Below, piece by piece: positions 40,226 to 53,000 of a DNA stretch of 64,000 nucleotides; position 1 is the first letter of the stretch; each line of letters begins with the position of its first letter. A model generated the notes under the pieces. It ran no database searches and was not told where the DNA came from. It saw only the letters and a program-made list of their open reading frames with translations. Source of the stretch: Cryptomeria japonica (Eukaryota; Streptophyta; Pinopsida; Cupressales; Cupressaceae); the NCBI RefSeq assembly GCF_030272615.1, contig NC_081411.1, forward strand, positions 208,662,244 to 208,726,243. The letters run 5' to 3'. The translations under genes and the position numbers were made by a program.

Positions 40226-41299
40226 TTAAAATGGCCAAGAATACAAGATATATTTCAGGTTGTATCTTGCCTGCAGGTTATCTATATCTATAAAGTATTA
40301 CTAGTTCAGTCTCTGCTGAGGTGTTGGCAACACTCTATTTTTTAAATGATTTGCATGATTTCTCTCTTTCAATAGATTATAATTTTATATTACAGGAACT
40401 TTATGTAAACATACAAGAAAATGTTTGCAGTCAATCACTGTGTGATCCGAAATGCTGATTATAAAAAAAGTCAGCACAGCTATATCTTAATGCACTTACT
40501 AATACCATTATGGGCCGTGGACATCTGATGTCTCTTATTCTAAAGAGAATCCTGTTAAAAATATTAATGAGAAACTAGAAAAGTACCATTGGAGTTTGGG
40601 ACTCATTAATGCTCCATTACGGTATTCATTTCGGTTGTATTTAAAGAGTTCAAACATGAGGCGACGTTCCTTAAATAAATAAAATTCCATTTATAGCTCA
40701 AGCAATGTAAGATTCTCTGCTTACCAGCATCGCTGGCTCTCCCAACTTGCAATAAACTCTCATCCGTCCTAAAATGAAAGATCAACAACAGCCAATGGCT
40801 AGATTTATGTAATATCAGATCTCTCTAGATGGAGCTATGACCTCTTATATAGCCTCTCCTCCCCTATTGCAAAACCAGTCACAAGTGACAACTATAAAAT
40901 TCAGTTTCAATAAAATAGTACCATGCTACGAGGAAGACATAAAAAAGTTTGTGCAGTATAAGGTGCCCAGATCCATTTTAAATCCCAGCTTTACTACAAA
41001 GGAAGAAGATTAGTGTAATATAAAATAAATTACTCAAAAGTATTTTTCTCCACCGATGAGATGTGACACCAAATAGGGATTTTGAATATTGAAGCTTTGA
41101 TATACAGGTTCATAGGCATATATTTAAGACCCAAGACAAGGGCACAGGTTTAAGAAAACTGGAATTCATCAGGTTCAGTGGAAATCCTGACGATGCCATA
41201 AAGTTGCTTTCTCTTCAAAAAGAAAGCCTTAACTTAAGGCTGTTATCTCTTCAAAAAGAAAAAAAAACTCAATAAATGCAAAAATTTCTTCAGTGTAAT
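40226..41299. other. Sequence downstream of TAF5, no gene seen
   Basis: AT-rich, with no frame above 60 codons that resembles a protein. It may include the end of the TAF5 transcript and the flank of the next retroelement. Confidence 0.4.
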
Positions 41300-42671
41300 T
41301 GTGATCTCCCATCCATGACGCCACTGATATTTCTCATTGTGTCAGCAAAGCATTTCATTTCTGTGGAGTCTCTAGAAGAGAGAAAATTTCAAGAGTGTAT
41401 GGGAAGATCGTTATTGGAAGTAAGCGGAAGAATGGATTAGTTTCATGTCATCATAATGATTCTTCTAATGAACGATGTATTCTTAGAGATATATTGGGCA
41501 ATCAGCAAAGGGAAGAATCAAACAATTAAGGAATCATGAGAATCAACATAAGAATAGCAAGTATCCAATTACTGGATCAAACCAGTCATGCACAAAGAAG
41601 CCAGTTATATCACCGATGATGGTTAGAGAGATCAAGTACGATATGTTATGTAGAATAAGTGATTAGTAAACAAATCGACTATAAAAGAGTAATGGCGTTC
41701 ATTGAGATTATAAGCATCATGACAAAATTAGACAGACATCAATTAAGTATATCAATGATTAGTCATGATCACTGATGATAAAAGAAGGATAAGAGATCAT
41801 TCATAATCGAGTAAGGTAGCAGCAGTTAACTAACTAATTAAACATCCCAAATCGAGAAGATTAATGTTAAAATATATCGATCTGAGGGGAAGATGGCTAA
41901 TCAAACGATAAGTCAGAAATACCAATTATAATTAATAAATGTTAACCATCAAAGTATCGATGGAAGACAACAACTATGTTAATACCCATTGGGTTATGCT
42001 ATGAAGAGGCACGAATTAGATTGGTAATAGCAGCGGTTAAGATAGTGATTGATATGACTAATATTAAGATAAGCGATTATGATACAAACACTAATCGATA
42101 TTTCTTAAATAACAAACTGATTATTATGAAGAGACAAAGGACATCTCTATTGGAGGCATCACATCCATTTGTAAGATATAAGTAGGCAATCAAACTTTCT
42201 CAATAAATTATCGATTGTGTTTTTATATCGTTTCTTATTCCAGTTGGAAGAGCTCGAAGTGAGCAGGCCGGAGGGGCAACATCGTATGCATGAAGCCAAG
42301 GGTTATTCATATCAGACACAGCACTATATGCCTTGCATAATATCATTTCTAGATCTTAAGCAGTAACCAATTGTGCATGTTATATATTCCAAATCAGAAA
42401 CAGCCATTAATATTGGCATTGGCAATATCGACTTCTAGTACATTACATATTTATATAGTCTTATTTGAAACATCAAGTAATTGAGCACTTAGTGCAAATT
42501 GATATCAATTCACTCAAGCATAATCTTAATTGTATAAATCAGAGACAACCAGTGGCTTGATCATTGTCATTTATTATATAATTGCATTCTTATTTTCCAA
42601 TACATAAGTATATTGTAAGAATAAGACATTAATTGCCCTATAATTCATATATTGGTCAATAAGGGACATTA
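41300..42671 (+). mobile_element. LTR-like region ending at a degenerate primer site
   Basis: Ends GGGACA at about 42668 and is followed by TGGCATCAAAGC (42676-42687), 10 of 12 bases of the tRNA-Met primer site. A TATAAAAGAG box near 41681 would be its promoter. The start is not identified. Internal sequence is replaced after about 42700 by a minus-strand gag. Confidence 0.35.
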
Positions 42672-42675
42672 CAAG

Positions 42676-42687
42676 TGGCATCAAAGC
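42676..42687 (+). other. Degenerate primer binding site
   Basis: TGGCATCAAAGC differs from the usual TGGTATCAGAGC at two positions, both explainable as transitions. Confidence 0.4.
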
Positions 42688-42707
42688 ATTATCATACTCA
42701 TTTGATT

Positions 42708-43842
42708 TCATTCTCTGATTCCATTATCAATCATCTTTCCGAAACTTTGATTTCCTTGCATTTTTAGATAATAACTCATTTGATAATTTAGGTTGTCGAT
42801 GAATATGTCCATTTTTTCATACTCTAGCACTGTACGAGGATATCGTGAAGCTAACCATCTCCATCGTTGTAAAAATGTCATGAAAGGTTCCCCACTCTTT
42901 TGTTTGGCATTACATAGGTCTAGCATTGCTACTTCATGTTGTATGTTGTAAGAGTATTGTGAAACAAACTTATCCACCAATTCTGAGAATGATTTGATTC
43001 TAGGTGGAAGTTTGGAGAACCATTCCATAGCTAGTCCAGTTAAGCTTTTCGGAAATAATCTCATCAAGTAGGTATCCTCATGTGCAAACTTCATACTCAT
43101 TGTGCAAAATTCTCGTATATGATCTTGAGGGTCAGTGCTTCTATCATATTTTTCGTATCTAGGAGTTTCACAACCTATAGGAAATGGTATTATGTTTAGA
43201 TTTTCGTCGAATGGATAAAGACAAATTTCTTGAAGTGAGTATCTTCTAACATTTCCTCTTTGCATATCTTGAATTTGTGTTTGCAGTGTTTGTTTTTGCG
43301 TGAGAGTTGTGATAGGATTATCAACATGATTTGTTCTTGCATAACCATGATTTTGTATTCTGAGAGGATCTGGATCTCTTCTTGTATCATCTCTAGTCCT
43401 TCTTGTATCTTCATTGGATTGAAAGTTATTTAGAATTTCTATGTCATCTCTTTTGGTAATGTAAGTTTCTTCATTGGTTCTGGTGTTATTAAGAATTGTT
43501 GTGTCATTTATTTTGAGACAAAAAATATCCTTATATTGTTCACTATTGGGGGAGGGTCACTTTTCTTTTGTGTCAATTTGTTCACATCAAAACCTTGGGG
43601 GAGTGTAGCATCAGATTTTGTTAACATTGGGAAATATTTTTTTTTTCTCCCTCCAATAATTTCTGCATAAATTTATCGAATTGAGGATATTTTTTGATGT
43701 CTCTGACATGTTGTTCTGTTATTTCTTCTTCAACTTGTATTTCATCTTCATGTTCCATGGTTCTATGCTCTTCAGTTATTTCCAATGTTTCGATTTCCGT
43801 TTATGCGATCTTTCGTCTCTGAGCCTTTGTTAGAATGGGCAT
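42708..43842 (-). pseudogene. Ty3/Gypsy gag, truncated at its 3' end
   Basis: The minus strand opens at ATG 43842 (MPILTKAQRRKIA), passes through an acidic N-terminal region with stops and frame breaks, and gives a clean 185-codon stretch (43265-42708) holding the retrotransposon gag domain: YDRSTDPQDHIREFCTMSMK, HEDTYLMRLFPKSLTG, AMEWFSKLPP, MTFLQRWRWLASRYP. It stops abruptly after the MIDNGI segment at the junction with a plus-strand LTR end. The LTR, primer site and leader of the same element lie to the right (43843-47159). Confidence 0.85.
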
Positions 43843-44389
43843 ACACGTGTTAGATATTGTGCTAAATTTTATTGTCTAAAAGTTGTTTTGATAAGTGATC
43901 AACTATCGATGTAAATGTGATAGAGCGATATGATATGAAAAGATGGTTCAAGTGTTTAAAAGTTTGCAAGTTTTTCGATCTTTGGTTTTGGAGTGCAATG
44001 ATGATGATTTGATAAAAAACAAGTCCAATAGGAACGATATATCCTATGATGTGGGACAAGGTTGTCTTGATCAAACGTTGTAGTTTCGTGATAAAGGATG
44101 ATAGATCCTGATGAGAAACTATGTTTTGAGTGATCAGTTTATCAAAGATGGTGATAATGCACTTTGAGATGTTTAGATCTTGAACTTGTTGAATGTGAGT
44201 ACTTGAAAATCTTGAGGTGTCTATGTCTGGAGTCGGATTGGACAAATGATAACTTGACCAAGCGAACAAAGGAGGCAATCCAAGCACAGAATGACAGAGA
44301 ACAAGTGTTTATGATTATTGTAAGTTGACCAAGCAAATGTGACAGACTTGAAAAAGATGTGCAAGAAGACAACTCTGGACCAACAGAGA

Positions 44390-44695
44390 CAAAAATTCGT
44401 ACGACAGTTTAAGCAGCTTCAGACAACCATACATATAGACCCATAAAACAAATCAAGAATCTCATATGACAAAGCACAAGCTCGTACGACAATTCCCACT
44501 GAGCAAAATGCTAAACCAGAGGCCTTGTATGCCAACACTTACTGAGAAAAACGATAAACTAGAGGACTCGTACGACAAAACTTACTGAGCAAAACAATAA
44601 ACCAAAAGACTCGTACGATAAAACTTTCTAAACCATACAACAAACAAGAAGGCTCGTACGACAAAACACAAGCTCATACAACTCAAGACAGAATA
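44390..44695. repeat. CTCGTACGAC repeat cluster 1
   Basis: CTCGTACGAC or one-base variants occur about eight times, with partly conserved AAAACTTACTGAGCAAAA spacers about 44 bp apart. It lies in the leader between primer site and gag of the minus Gypsy element. Confidence 0.65.
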
Positions 44696-45734
44696 GAGGT
44701 AAAAAAATGTTGTTTGGATAGATTTTGATTATTGAAGTTTGATGTTTTGCTTCTGTTTTCCAGTTTTAAATGTTTGATTTTCTTGTTTCAGGGATGAATA
44801 CACAACAAACACGCGATATTATAAGTGATCTCAAGCACAATGCGCTACCTAAGGAAGTTGGTTGAGAGAGAAAATCTTTGCTTGCAAGCTTAGGTACACA
44901 TCCAATAGCTAATTAGAATATAGCCGTTGAGTCTCACACAATGGATTCTCAACGCCGTATTATCCGACTCCAAATGCTAATGGGGGCACGATATGACAAG
45001 TGTCTTGGGAGAGTTACTATCTCTCTTGCACAAATATTATCACCCTTTCAGAGGTGAATTGGGTAGCTTCTAATTCAACCAGAACTAGTAAGGGATCCGT
45101 TTGACGCGTCGGGGGATAATACTCAATTAAGAGGTCTCCCAGCCTTGAAAACCAAGGTTTGATATACCCAAAGGTACGGAGGAGAGCTTTTCCCGAGCAT
45201 TGCCGTTGACTTGATTTTCATCAAATTACATTTATTTTATAGTGGGTTGGATTACTTGGTGTTAGCCGTTCCCACTTAGGTCGTTCCCCTCTCACCGACG
45301 TTAATGGCTAAGAGTTATTAGCTCCTTGGGAGGGCAGGGCTGCTAAAGATATGCACTAATGAAAGCAAAGGAAGAGTCTAGCTTTCTGATCACCTAAGAA
45401 AGGTGAGAGCATACCCGCTTATCATCAAAACACATAATACATGATTGTTCATTTCCATCAGCAAAAACAAGTGTGCCTAGAGAAATTAAAGAAGACATAA
45501 AATTTGGTTGAGTTCTCCTAGGCAACCTGCAAAATAAATGCATTAGTAGTCATGATGTGTTTTGTTGAAACAAAGCTTTGACAAGCGTAATCTTCGACAA
45601 TCGTCCTGCAAAAACCAGTTAGGTTGCCGAAAAACTCACAAACAGGCCAGGGTTAGCATTAGTAATGATCAAATTGAAACATGAAAACCCTAAAATGCAA
45701 TCTGCTTTGAAAACACAAAAGCATAATTTCATAC

Positions 45735-45915
45735 GACATAATTTACTTGACCGTACGAGTATCCTTCCGGGACGAGTATCCTTCCGGGACCGTACGAGTG
45801 TGAAATGGAGCTCATACGACAATTTAGTCTCCTTAGAAGCTCGTACGAGTAAGAAATAATTATCGTATTAGTGCACAAAGGAGCTCGTACAAGACTAAAA
45901 AGGGGCTTGTATGAG
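45735..45915. repeat. CTCGTACGAG repeat cluster 2
   Basis: About six copies of CGTACGAG/CTCGTACG-type palindromic words, plus a duplicated GAGTATCCTTCCGGGAC. Same leader as cluster 1. Confidence 0.65.
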
Positions 45916-45983
45916 ATTCTGATTTAGACCCAACAAAAAATGAAGATTGATGATGCTTGAGAGGCCAAAAAAATGAAATTTCC

Positions 45984-46002
45984 GGTCCCACGATGGGCGC
46001 CA
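45984..46002 (-). other. Gypsy primer binding site
   Basis: The minus strand reads TGGCGCCCATCGTGGGACC, of the TGGCGCC...GGGA type used by Tat/Athila-like Gypsy elements. It is three bases from the LTR end at 46006. Confidence 0.7.
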
Positions 46003-46005
46003 AAA

Positions 46006-47159
46006 TGTCATGCTTGTGATGTGTGATACCTGCAACTACAACACAAACACTCAATAGAAAATTACAAGCATGGTTAGCAAATAATAGGTAAACAGAGATA
46101 AACCACGACAAAGCGACCTATCGCCTCCTAAGAGATGCGTGCATGGATTTTCTCTCAGATCTGGATAAGCAATCCCAGTGACTTGACTACACCTAGACGG
46201 AGGACTTGAAATGATAATGATGTGCAAAGATGAGATTGATTATGCTAGATTGATCCAAGGGACTAATTAAGCTAATGATATGCATGATTAAGCTATGATG
46301 ATGATGCAATTAAGCTAGAAAAGAGATTGATTAAGCTACATGATTCGACAATTATGCTAGAAAATGATCAAATTAAACTGGATCTAAGATGCAAATTACT
46401 TAAAACAACAATTCTCAAATGATATGCTTATAGTAACAATGCATAAGATGTAATGAGATGGGATCCTTATTGCTCCAAAATGGGGGATATTTATAGGATT
46501 TCCAAAGGCAGGGGTGAGGTGGCAGCAATCAACAGTCAAGATTGAGTTTGAAGATATCAAGGATGAAATTGGAGGAGGTTGAAGAAGAGGTTGGAGGAAG
46601 AGACACTTGTCATCTCTGTGGTGACAAGTGTCAAGGAGCTTTGCTCATAAAATGGCAAGTGTCCAAGAGAGGAGACATGTGGCCAAAGTGCCATGTGTCT
46701 CAAAAAGAAAATATCGACACCATAGGAGGTTAGGATAAGGAGGTTAGAATGTGCAAGATAGGATAGGGTTAGGCAAACCCAAGGTTAAGTGGAATGGGTT
46801 AGGTTAGAGGGATGGTTAGGTGAGGTGGTTAGAAGTTAGGAGGCATGTGGGTAATTTGAATTTAAAAATTCAAATAATAGGAAAAGACTAATAAATTCTC
46901 AACAACTCATAAATTGATTTGTTTTAATTAATTAGAGGATTAGAAGAATTAATTGAAGTGGGGGAAGGAGATTAATTAATCAAAAGGGGACTATTGAAAT
47001 GAACCTATTAAATAAATCCTTGGATTTATTAATAAGTAGAGGATTTATTTAATAAGTAGATGAAAGGGAGAATTTAATCAAATTGCTTAATGAATTCAAT
47101 TAAATTAGGAAGGGGGATTAATTAAATAATTTCTTATTTAATTAATTATCTTGAGACCA
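46006..47159 (-). mobile_element. 5' LTR of the minus Gypsy element, about 1154 bp
   Basis: In minus orientation it starts TGGTCTCAAG (47159) and ends CATGACA (46006), followed by the primer site. The TATA box is at 46488-46496. The U3 half has many AATTAATT words and, at 46735-46850, GGTTAGG-rich sequence. The start is inferred from the TG and from a change in sequence character; no second LTR is in the window to confirm it. Confidence 0.6.
46488..46496 (-). promoter_or_regulatory. Probable LTR TATA box
   Basis: CTATAAATA on the minus strand, about 480 bp before the LTR end. Confidence 0.5.
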
Positions 47160-47668
47160 TTTTTAGGTGTATATAATTAGGAATTAGGTAATGAGTGGTG
47201 TGGCTTGTGCTTGCAAAATTTGGCTGAGAGCAATGCAGTTGAATGTTTATGAAATACTGTGATATTCTGTCATATTGATTATGTAATAGATTGAGGTTGT
47301 TAGCTAGGGAAGCGATCAGAATTTTGTTTTAGTTTGGAACAAGAGAATTTAATTGTGGACATGACGAAGATTATGTCTTAGTTTGGGTGGCCCTGTACGA
47401 AGACCCAATGACTGGAAGTAGCACTAGAAGGATGGAGTCAATGCAATGAAGTGGGAGCATGAGCTCTTGGCATGGGCATCCCTCGATATGTAGATTGCTC
47501 TTTTACACCGGGTTTGCTTTTGATAACACATTACTAGGAGTATTGTTTAATAATTATACTGGTTAACTACTTAGAGTTTATATATCTGTCCTCTTTTAAA
47601 AGATGATTCTCTAAATTTTGGAAAGAGAAACCTATTTACAACTTGACTTATAATTAGATTGTAGAATA
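47160..47668. other. Sequence between the Gypsy LTR and the LINE, nothing recognised
   Basis: No frame or repeat that I can assign. The last bases could be LINE 5' UTR. Confidence 0.4.
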
Positions 47669-49980
47669 ATGGCGTCTGTAGCGCATAGGAATTCCCGTTT
47701 TTGCTCCTTGCAGTGTCCTTTTTCCTTTGCTGGCTCTCTTCCCCCCTCAAGATAGATTTTAATCCCGCTCAACAACATTGGTGGGGAAAGTTTTGGCAGA
47801 CTTTAGGAGAAATCTATCAAAACAGAAAGAGATTCCCTAGTGTCCTCCCTTCTAGAGCTGGTAGAGGGCTGGAGTTCTCCCCATTAAGGGCTCCCCGGAG
47901 TGCGGGCAGACAGAGTTCTAGGCCTAACAAGGTGGAAATAGGTGCTAATAGGATTCCCTTACAAAAAGAAAGAAGTTTATGGCCTAGTAAGATAACTTTG
48001 GGAGTCAAGGGTTTTTGCACCGATTGAGAAGCATCCTCTTATCATTCAACATGGAATCGACACCCTTTATAAGTTAAATAGTAGTTTTAATGGTTCACAA
48101 GGTCAGAGAAACTCTAGGCTCAGTAGTAAAGGGTAGGATTCCCTTGTTGGCAGTGACACTTTGGCTAAGAAAAATCCATCTTGTATAAGCACGAAAGGAT
48201 TTAGAAAGCAGGGGCTGAGCTTGGGATGGAAGAGACATAGTACAATTCTTGGTATTCCCCAGTCTAGGCAAAAGGAAAATGTTTCAAATGCTGGACATAT
48301 CGCCTTCAAACCTCCTTAGGGAGTCAAAAGCTGCGATCCTTCTTCTCTTTAAAATGAAATTTGGGCAAAGTCACTGGTTGCATTATGGAAGAAAAAAGGA
48401 CCTGATAGAAATCTTTTCGTTTTGCCTTCAGATGCTATTAACCTTGCTATTGGGCGCCTTAAGGATGGAGCTCTCTTTGCTAAATGGTGTGGCATTGGAG
48501 GTAACAAACAAGATATTATTGAATGGTGGCTCCAATCCTTTCCTGGTATGGTCTTTGTCCGCTTCCTGCAAAATGACTTTTTCTTCATAGAGTGCATATA
48601 TTCAAGCTTGAAAAATAGCATTATTCATTGGAGCTGTATTTTATTTTATTTATCTTGGGTCTACATTTCATTTGATTGATTGGAATCCTAGCTTCGATCT
48701 GGTAAACCATAGAATTAGTAAATCCCCAATTTGGCTTAGCCTCGTTGGGCTCCCTTCGGAATTTTGGTGTGTTGAAGCCCTTTTGAAGATTGGAGATGCC
48801 CTAGGTTCTCTGCTAGGTATAGAAGAGGATTTCCTAAATGGAAAGCAAGGGGATGTGACTAACATTTATGTAGAAATAGACCGAGATTTAAGTTTTTATG
48901 GACAATTGGAAATTGTCTCAAAATTTGGTAGGTGGAAACAAAAAGTTAAGAGATTGACTGAAAGAACATCGGGGAAATGCCTTCTAAGAAATTAGATCAT
49001 ATCTGGAAGCTCAATGGGAGGCTCTATCGACTCATCATTCCAAGTTAAGGACCGTCTTCCACATATGGCTAGGGATGGTAGTCTCTCTGAGGAAGCTATC
49101 AAGGAAAATCTGAGCCAAAATGGGCAAGATCTCTTGGTCTCTCCCCCTCAGGAGCTTCAAAATTCACCTATGCAAGGGCATTCAACTGACATTCTGACAA
49201 TTAATCTCTCTCCTATTGTCATGCCAACCACTTTTGTTGGTTCCAAGAGGATTCGAGGTCTTAAAAGAAAATTCCTCTTTAGTCGGGGTGCGTTTAATGC
49301 TTTCCGTGCTAAATCTAGAATAACTACCAGGAAAAGAAAACGTGTTAGAAGGACAAAGGTGGGATACAAAAATTATCAAGTGGATTCAAACAAGGCGAAT
49401 GAATTATCTCTCTCGACATTCTGAGACATAAACCCTCAAAGTAGATATAAAGCAAGAGTTGAATGCTTCCAAATATGTTGGTGCTCTCCCTCATGTTTTG
49501 GAGGTTTCGAAAGCTGATAATCCACACGACTCCCTTTTGGCTCTAGATAAGTCTCAAATTGCTCTGGGAGTCAAAGAAAATCCTGAGAGGGCTCCCTATG
49601 AAAACTCCCACTTTAAGATTGCCTCTCCTCTTACGAAGGTCCGTATGAAGGCAAAACATATTGATCTCTCTTCGGAATCTCCAAATCCCTTTGTTGATTC
49701 CCCCAATCTTCCAACTTTTGTCCTAGATATGAATCTAGATCCCAATACTCATAATCTTCTAAATGATTATATGGAAGAAGAGGAAGACCTTGATCAAGTT
49801 ATGGAGACCCCTCTTGCAACTCTTTATCCCAAAGTGAAAGAAAGGAAGAAATTGGGTATTAAGCAAACGATTGCTTGCAAAGCAAAGCTTGATTTTGACA
49901 TTGTCTCTCCTAAGAGAGGCAAAAAATCTTTAAGTGAGCACCTACTCCTGGATGGTGAAAATGATGGAAAATCAAAATAA
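47669..49980 (+). pseudogene. LINE (L1-type) ORF1 with DUF4283-like domain
   Basis: Broken over several frames (47701-48027, 48249-48590, 48672-48995, 49014-49424, 49459-49980). The segment at 48672-48995 has the DUF4283 look found in plant L1 ORF1 proteins: WNPSFDLVNH, PIWLSLVGLPSEFW, LLKIGDALG, IYVEIDRDL. Later parts are basic (KRKFLFSRG, RKRKRVRRTK) and then low-complexity, as expected for an RNA-binding ORF1. The upstream limit is uncertain. Confidence 0.65.
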
Positions 49981-50042
49981 TTGATATTCTGAAAGTAAGG
50001 AAGGGGTTCTCCATTCTTGAACAAAAAGGAAAATCCTAACAT

Positions 50043-53000
50043 AGAATGTTAGGGGCCTAAATGCCCCTAGCAAGAAACGCTTGATCAAAAGAAGAATTAT
50101 TTTGATCAATGCAAAGATTATAATGCTGTAAGAAACAAAACTTGACCTTCAACAAGCATAATTCTTTGGAGAAGGGCTTGGGAATCAATATTCTGGTAGT
50201 AAGCAGGTGGCTGTTTCAGTAGAGAGTGCTTGGGGGGGGGGGTTTATTAATCATTTGGAAACCTTCCATGGTTCAAATTGAAGGGGTAGCTACAAAAAAT
50301 GGTATTGGTTAATGTCAAGCATCTGTCCACAAATGTATCCTTCTTGTTGATTAATCTCTATGGTTCAGTATCGTCCCCCTCTAAGTGTGCTCTTTGGTCA
50401 GACTTGGATGGGGTGATATCCCAAAACCAGAATCAACATCTTTTCATTGGAGGGTAATTTAATGCTATAAGATGCACAAAGGATAAAAGAGGAGGCATTA
50501 CCAGGCTTGGAAGATCTCAACAAGACTTTAATGACTAGATTGAAAGAAATGGTCTCCTTGAGGTTGAATTAGGTGACTATACCTTTACCACGGGGGCTTC
50601 ACTGGCTAGGCAATATTATATCACGTGCATTCATATTGGGGGGTTTAATATCCAAAAAATGAGGGTGCAATATATTGCCTATCGATGAAAATAATGGGGT
50701 TTTAAATTCCAACTATAAAAAAATACAATATTTGGTGAAAATAGGGTGGCTTTTAATTCGGGTTATGTATTGGGGGGTTACAAAAAGGGAGTTTAGGGCA
50801 ATATTTTTTGAAAATAGGGGGATTATTTAGTATTCCATGAATGCACATGCTATAACTCAGGTTGACTAAGCGAAGCCCCTGTGACCTTTACCTGGAATAA
50901 TCAGAGGCCATGATTCAACAATATAATAGAAAAACTAGATATATTCTATTGGTTGGGGGACTTTTTGTCCTTTCTTTTTTCCCTAGATTGCAAAATCTTT
51001 ACCTTGCTTGGGATCTGATCACTATCCGCTCTTACTAAGCTTCCTGGGTGATTCCAATTCATTAAAACCACCTTTCAGATTTGAGAATATGTGGATGAAG
51101 GACCCGAATTTCCTAAATCTTGTTGATCAATGGTAGAAAGAAGTTATCTTTGAAGGATCCAAACTTTTTTCGTTTTGTGTCCAAATTGAAATATGTTAAA
51201 AGGAAGTTGCTGGAATGGAACACCATCCACTTCAAAAAAAATTTTGAAGCAAAAAATGAACTAGAATCTTAGCTAGAAGGTTTGAATGAAAAAGTAATTA
51301 AGGATAGTATGTCACAAGTAGAATTTGTCAAGGACAAGGAATTGCTAGCAGAATATGAGGACATCCTCTCTATAGAGAAAATCTTCTGGAAACAAAAGTC
51401 TAGAGAGGGCTAGCTCGAAGCCGGTGACAAGAATACAAAATGTTTCCACAATGTCATTAGGCTAAGGAGAAATATAAATAGAATTACCAAACTAGAGGAC
51501 TAGGGGAACCAAACCATTAAGGATCCACAGGCTATACGGAAAGAAATCATTCAATTCTTTTCTAACTTTCTCAGCAATGAAGAAGACTCTAATTTAAGGG
51601 AGCAAAGGAGGTTTTTTTCAGTGATCCCAAAAATGATCTCAGATAAATAGAAAAGGAACCTTAATGAAATAATTTTAATAGAAGAAGTGTCCACAACTGT
51701 AAATCAACTTCCCTCTGACAAGGACCTTGGGCCAGATAATTTCCCTACCAGCTTCTTCAAAAAGTGCTGGCATATTATAGGGGTAAATCTAGTGGTGGCT
51801 CTAGAATCCTCAGGAAAGTCAGGTAATATCCTCAAAGAAATTAATTACTTTTATAGCCCTAATTCCTAAGAAAGAGAAAGCAGTTAGATTGGGAGACTTT
51901 AGACCAATCTCTCTTTTCAACACAATCTATAAAATTCTCTCCAAGGTTATGACCAACAAACTGAAACCCCTTATGTATAACATTATATTTGAAGAGCAAA
52001 CTGGGTTTGTTTCAGGGCATTCAATTTTAGACGAGGTGATTGTTGCTCAAGAGGCAATTAAAACCCTTCAAAGCATAAACAGGCCAGTGATGATATTGAA
52101 ATTGGATATATCTAAAGCTTATGACAATGTGGACTGACGATTTTTATGCAAGATTTTGCAAGCCTTTGGCTTCAGTAAGCAATGAATTAACTAGGTCTTT
52201 CAATGCATTTCTACTCCAAGGTTTTCAATTCTCATTAATGGAAGACCATAAGGTTTTTTTTCATCCTCTAGGGGGATCCAATATCTCCTTTCTTTTTTAT
52301 TATAATGACAGAAGCCTTAGGAAGAGCCATCAAAGATATGTATTCTCGAAAGGAGTTAGAAGGCATCAAGATTACTACAAACTTTGTTGCTACACATCAA
52401 CAATTTTCTGATGATAATCGTTTTCTAGGAGTAGATAAATCTAGAGATGTAGTTCAACTTCAAGGTCTCCTGAATCCTTATGGTAAAGCCTCAGGTCAAA
52501 TTATCAATAGGGAGAAATCAGAGATCTATTTCTTCTCTACCTCACTGCCCTCATAAAAAAGGAGTCAAAATCTTAAAAAGCAAGAAGGGTACTTTGCCTT
52601 GCACTTACCTGGGAATTCCTATTGATAGAGGTTTGAGGAACTCAAAGCTATGGGATCCTTTGAAGATTAAAATGGAACAAAATGTTAATTCATGGAAAGG
52701 TGACTAGCTTTCATGGGCTGGCGAATTGATAATGCTTCAAGCGGTAATTTCAGCCCTTCCTATTTATCTCATGTCATTCTTAGCTCTCACTGTAGGGATG
52801 AACTCTTTTATCATACAGTAAATGAGAAATTTCTTGTGGTAGAACACAGAGGAAAAACATGGAATTGCATTAATTGCCTGGGACAAAATCTGTAAGCCTA
52901 AGTTTTAAGGAGGATTGGGAATCTGCAACCAGGAGATCCAAAATCAGGTTTTGGGGGGCAAACTAGTTTGGAATGTTAAAGGATCCCAAAGCAAGATGGG

